Assembly (NCBI GenBank): GCA_963745955.1
Contig: CAVUZI010000010.1
Span: forward strand, 32,303-96,302
Length of the DNA: 64,000 bases
Direction: 5' to 3'
DNA from: Bog-756 sp963745955
GTDB lineage: Bacteria > Actinomycetota > Acidimicrobiia > Acidimicrobiales > RAAP-2
Part shown: positions 60,445-64,000 of the stretch, piece by piece
How positions within the stretch are numbered: position 1 is the stretch's first letter
Layout: each line of letters starts with the position of its first letter
Notes under the pieces: model-generated
Told to the model about the DNA's origin: nothing
Seen by the model: only the letters and a program-made list of their open reading frames with translations
The model's database searches: none
Program-made: the position numbers and the translations under genes

Positions 60445-62491
60445 ATGTTGCGAAATTTGCTCACTAGCCGAACGGGTCGCGCTCTCGGCGCGGCTTCGAT
60501 CGGCCTCGCAACACTGTCGTTGACAGTGGCTGCGACAACCACGATCGCTGGGGCGAGTACGCCAACCCCGTCGATCACATCGCTTTCGCCTGGGTCGGTG
60601 TTCACAGTGGGTGGCGCCACGGTGACGATCGCCGGGAAAGGCCTCACTGCGTCTGGCTACACCACTACGGTGCATGTCGGGACTCTCTCCGTTTCCCCTA
60701 GCAGCAAATCCGCCACGTCAGTGAAGTTCACGGCTCCCGCGGAGTTGTCGTCGGTCCACTCGGAGTCTGTGGCGGTGGCCATTAGCAAGAAGGGTGCGAC
60801 GACCCTTACCTCGAAGACGAAGACCCTCGGCTATTCGGTGCAACCGCCTCCGGTTGTGCAGCCCATAGTCACCGGGGTCAGCACTGGCGGCGACGGTCAG
60901 GCCGGAGGCCCGCTGACTGGTGGCACCACGGTGAAGATCTTCGGGGCCAACTTCACCAGCGCATCGACGGTTAAGTTCGGCGCCACCGCCGCCAGCAAGA
61001 CCTTCGTCTCGTCGACGGAACTGACTGCAGTATCGCCCGCTGGCGCCGAAGGTACGGTGAACGTCACTGTGACGACCTCGGGAAGCACCTCGGCGACGAG
61101 CTCTGCCGACAGCTTCACCTACGAGGGGTCGCTGTATCTTCCCCCCGCGACGCTGATCGTCGGGTCGGGATCGCAGACGACCTACGACGTCATGGGCGAT
61201 CTGGGCTTGCTGTTCTCTGAGTCCCCGGGCTGTGACCTCACCAGTACGGCCATCAACCAGCCGGCGCAGCAGTGCAGCACCGCCGACGGCTCGGCGCGCT
61301 CGTCCGATGTCGTTGGCACCACGAGCGGCCAGGCCGGATATCCGGTGGGTGATGCGAACCCGCTGGACGACTACTACGCCAACGCCGCGGGCACCGGTTC
61401 CGGTAACGGCCGTACCCAGGTACTTGCCACGACGCCGCTGCTCGGCGGCCCGGACGGTATCGGAGCCTTCAACACCAGCTTCGCACGGTCCTCGTCGTAC
61501 TCGGCCAACGCCGAGCTCAACTACGTGGGCTACGCCACGGACGGTGTGTCCTGGGTGTCCGAGGCAAGCATCGGTGGAACGCCGACTGCGCACTCGAATG
61601 TCGTCAACATCACGAAGGCCAACCTGCAGAACATCTGGGAAGGTACCCTTTCCTGCACCATCTCCAGCGTCACCGTGACCATGGACTGGCGCTGCCTGCA
61701 GCAGGCTTCGGGAGTCACCATCGGTGGAAGTGCGGATCCGATCGACTGCTACACCACGCAGACGGCATCGGGCACGTACAATACCTGGCAGGGCTTCATC
61801 GGATTCACGAAGAACGTGGACCCGCCGTGCTCGTCCGCAGCCAACGAGGCTGGTGACCCGGGTGACCCGAATGTGACGACGGACCACAACAACCTGACGG
61901 AGAACCAGATGGGCACTGTGGACAACGCGTCGGATAAGGCCAACGCTATCTACTTCTTCTCCTACGGGAAGTTCACCCAGACCTGCAACACCAACGTCGT
62001 CGTTACCGGTTCGGGCAGGAACCTCTCACAGACCCAGGCCACCTGCAACGGCCAGGCTGCGAACGACGTCACGCAGTACGGCGAGATCAACGGGATCCTG
62101 GCCACTCAGGCAACGATCCAGGGCACGGGTGATGATTCCGGTGTGACGTTCCCCGATGCTCGGATCCTGTACAACGCATATGGGAACACCACCTCCCCCA
62201 ACCCGGCCAGTCCGGCGACCCTCAACTTCATCGGGGCCGGTGGCTTCCTGTGCCGCGCTCGACATGGCGACGGAGATCGATCCCAACACCGGTGCCACTT
62301 ACCGGACGGAAATCGAAAACATAATCACTACTGACGGTTTCTACCCTCTGGACATCAACCAGAGCGACACGTTCACGACGCCCTCGATCATCGACGTGCC
62401 GTCGATGTCGCAGGATGGCGCGGACTACTACCCGGCCTCTACCACCAACCAGTCCGGAGGTCACGCGGGTTACTGCATCGCCAAGAACTGA
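60445..62491 (+). CDS. Secreted IPT/TIG and PstS-like substrate-binding protein (frameshifted near the end)
   Basis: A secreted protein of about 681 residues. A signal peptide (TLSLTVAATTTIAGAS) is followed by two Ig-like IPT/TIG domains (ITSLSPGSVFTVGGATVTIAGK and VTGVSTGG...LTGGTTVKIFGANF). The rest resembles phosphate-type binding proteins: IVGSGSQTTYDVMGDLGLLF, SPGCDL, and NITKANLQNIWEGTL. The break is near 62255 (after GGFLCRA) and the last 78 residues are in another frame. ATG 60445 has AGAGGAG upstream. No transporter genes adjoin. The ligand is unknown. It may act at the cell surface. Confidence 0.75.
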
Positions 62492-62564
62492 CGATCGCAG
62501 TCCTCGCAGTACGCAGTACCCGCAGCAAGCACTACCAGTACGGAGCACCCTCGTGGCGCCGTCG

Positions 62565-62596
62565 AGAGGGGGTCCGGCTCCGGCCGGGCCCCCTCT
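62565..62596 (+). terminator. Rho-independent-type terminator after the secreted protein
   Basis: AGAGGGGGTCCGG pairs with CCGGGCCCCCTCT (13 pairs including one G-T), with a 6-base loop. The T-run after it is weak (TTCC), as is common in high-GC genomes. Confidence 0.75.
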
Positions 62597-62737
62597 TCCG
62601 TCGCGTCGGGCCGGGCCTAGTCCCTAGGCTGCATTTGAGGGCGCTTCGGAAATGAGTGGGGTGTAAGGGTCCCTGGCGCGTAGCAGGGGCCCTGCCAGTC
62701 TGTCGGTGTCTAACGCCTACAGATCGGAAGAGCCCCT

Positions 62738-62932
62738 GTGCAGTCGGATCCTACGCGCATGTGCGAGCTGCTGGTGGGCTTGCCGGAAGTGAATGTCCTC
62801 GGCATCGATGACGTGGTTGGTGACCCGCTTCGCGTTCATATCGTTGCTGACGACGGGCCCGTTGACATGCGAACCCCTACCCGTAGCCTTCGTCCATGGC
62901 GATCGAGTCGATGGCCCGCCACCCCCGCTTAG
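62738..62932 (+). pseudogene. ISL3-family transposase N-terminal fragment
   Basis: The first 45 residues (CELLVGLPEVNVLGIDDV, GDPLRVHIVADDG) match the start of ISL3 transposases. After that the frame loses similarity and stops; the zinc-binding and catalytic parts are missing. A stem (AGGGTCCCTG with CAGGGGCCCT) lies upstream at about 62667-62694. Remnant of an insertion sequence. Confidence 0.6.
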
Positions 62933-62944
62933 ACTAAGAAATCC

Positions 62945-63157
62945 GTGGACATGGTGCCGGTGGCATCCGGCGATTTGGCGGCGGTGGGATATGACCCAAC
63001 CACGCTAGAGCTGCACGTCCTTTTTCACACCGGCACGCTCTACGCCTACAGCGGGGTTCCTGGCTCGGTCCACAGTGGGCTGATGGCGGCGGGTTCCAAG
63101 GGGGAGTTCTTCCACTACGCCATCCGCGACCGCTACCCATCTCGTCGGATTGAGTGA
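62945..63157 (+). CDS. KTSC-domain protein
   Basis: A 70-residue single KTSC domain: VASGDLAAVGYDPTTLELHV, then FHTGTLYAYSGVP, and AGSKGEFFHYAIRDRYPSRR. These small domains are often near RNA- or DNA-acting genes; their role is not firmly known. GTG 62945. It sits between two transposase remnants. Confidence 0.75.
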   Translation: MDMVPVASGDLAAVGYDPTTLELHVLFHTGTLYAYSGVPGSVHSGLMAAGSKGEFFHYAIRDRYPSRRIE

Positions 63158-63490
63158 AGGGCCAGGCCTGGAGGGTATCCAAGGCAGGGCAACTCAGCAG
63201 GCCTGGCCACCACCAGATTACCGGGAAGGCTAGATGAGCCCAACGGGAGGGGAGAGGTTTGGATCGACCCGGAACTGGGTATTGGAGGGGTTGTCGACCT
63301 GTCGACCTGTCGAGTAGGAGGTAAGCAGCTCCAGCTTGCCCCTCGGTCAGGGGCGTCCCCTGTCAGCCGGCGCTGCTGAGACCGGAAAGCGATTGAGCGG
63401 TACCGGCAAGGCAACGGGCCGACGTTTTCGCTGTCTAAAGACCTTCGTATAATACCCCGCTAGACCTGTATGGAGTGGAATAATTGGTGC
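63158..63490. other. Gene-free interval before the IS630 element
   Basis: A 333-base interval with no convincing gene. It has a small direct repeat (GTCGACCT twice, near 63295-63312) and a TATAAT at 63448-63453 that may be the -10 box of the transposase promoter, with no good -35. Confidence 0.4.
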
Positions 63491-64000
63491 ATGCCCAGCT
63501 CCACTCCTTCTTCAACTGGAACGAGCCCTGCGAAGGCTCGACCACGTCGTGACTTTGCCGCCATGGAGGCGCGCCGCATGCGGGCCGCCGACCTGTTCGC
63601 CAAGAGTGTCTCCCAGGCCGATATCGGTCGTGAACTGGAGGTCTCCCATCAGACCGTGTCTGACTGGCACGAGAAGTGGGCAGTTGGCGGGAAGCGGGCA
63701 CTGAAGCGAACCGGTCAGCCCGGTCGTCCGCCCAAGGTCAATGAAGCCAACTTGGCCAAGGTGGCCCGTGCTTTGCAGAAGGGACCCAAGGCCAATGGCT
63801 TCCCGACCGAGTTGTGGACCCTGGCTCGAGTGGCCGACGTGACCGGGGTGGTACTTCACCGGGGTGAAGTACCACCCCGGTCACGTCTGGCGAGTGCTTC
63901 GCCAGATGGGATGGACTCGCCAGCGTCCGGCCCGTCGTGCCGCCGAGCGGGACGACGAGGCGATCGAGCAGTGGGTCAACGAACGCTGGCCCAGGGTAAA
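63491..64000 (+). pseudogene. IS630-family transposase, N-terminal part, broken by a palindrome
   Basis: The N-terminal helix-turn-helix (LFAKSVSQADIGRELEVSHQ) and linker (GRPPKVNEANLAKVARALQK, FPTELWTLARVADV) are typical of the IS630 group. At 63836-63887 a perfect inverted repeat breaks the frame. After it, another frame gives KYHPGHVWRVLRQMGWTRQR and ERDDEAIEQWVNERWPRVK, the conserved winged-helix continuation. The DDE domain is beyond the window. Confidence 0.8.
63836..63887. repeat. Perfect 25-base inverted repeat inside the transposase
   Basis: The arm GACGTGACCGGGGTGGTACT plus TCACC (63836-63860) is followed by GG and then its exact reverse complement (63863-63887). The right copy encodes the expected protein (TGVKYHPGHV); the left copy is the foreign part. 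It looks like a template-switch duplication at a pre-existing 12-base palindrome. Confidence 0.95.

Overview
The window is high-GC bacterial chromosome, most likely from an uncultured or little-studied actinobacterium. Housekeeping genes with actinobacterial character run through the first two thirds: a BldD-type regulator with the c-di-GMP signature, a DtxR/IdeR regulator, HrcA with a CIRCE operator, F420/LLM oxidoreductases, pyruvate phosphate dikinase, a one-subunit glycyl-tRNA synthetase, and a dnaG-rpoD pair. Gene order and the lipid catabolism genes would fit the Acidimicrobiia, but that placement is inference only.

Layout. (1) 1-8.7 kb: a catabolic cluster. A P450 and its TetR regulator are divergent from a run of beta-hydroxyacid dehydrogenase, aldehyde dehydrogenase, CMD-family protein, SDR, enoyl-CoA hydratase, LLM oxidoreductase and hotdog thioesterase, closed by an orphan solute-binding lipoprotein. 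Most genes overlap by 4-8 bases. (2) 8.7-20.5 kb: rpsT and lepA, then a surface-polysaccharide locus with an ABC exporter (ATPase and permease), a tandem alpha/beta hydrolase, four glycosyltransferases or similar proteins, and a PAP2 phosphatase. (3) 20.7-43.7 kb: a long + strand core: dtxR, CIRCE-hrcA-dnaJ-rsmE, bldD, HIT, phoH-ybeY-CNNM-era, (dinG and TauE on the - strand), uppS-recO-hemW-glyS, ppdK, dnaG-rpoD. (4) 44.1-64 kb: accessory DNA starting just after a tRNA-Asn(GTT) gene. It holds small orphan proteins, IS21 and IS110 pieces, an arsenic detoxification cluster that uses an aquaglyceroporin and shows no efflux pump, an atypical response regulator, a three-gene operon ending in a sigma-like factor, a 0.6 kb regulatory-looking intergenic region, a secreted IPT/TIG plus phosphate-binding-like protein, and ISL3 and IS630 remnants at the right edge.

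Sequence quality matters. More than 20 genes, including essential ones (ybeY, era, uppS, dnaG, rpoD, hrcA), are split by single-base frame changes while both halves keep conserved motifs. This is far more likely to be residual indel error in the assembly than real decay. I report such genes as single CDS spanning both frames and give the approximate break.

The least explained part is 56.5-62.5 kb. A receiver protein lacking its phospho-acceptor Asp is followed by an operon of a small protein, a C39-like protein whose catalytic Cys and His positions are replaced, and a translationally coupled sigma-70-like factor. This operon faces a secreted binding protein across an intergenic region with seven GTCAC/GTGAC half-sites and a 40-base inverted repeat. 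I regard it as the best candidate here for an undescribed signalling system.
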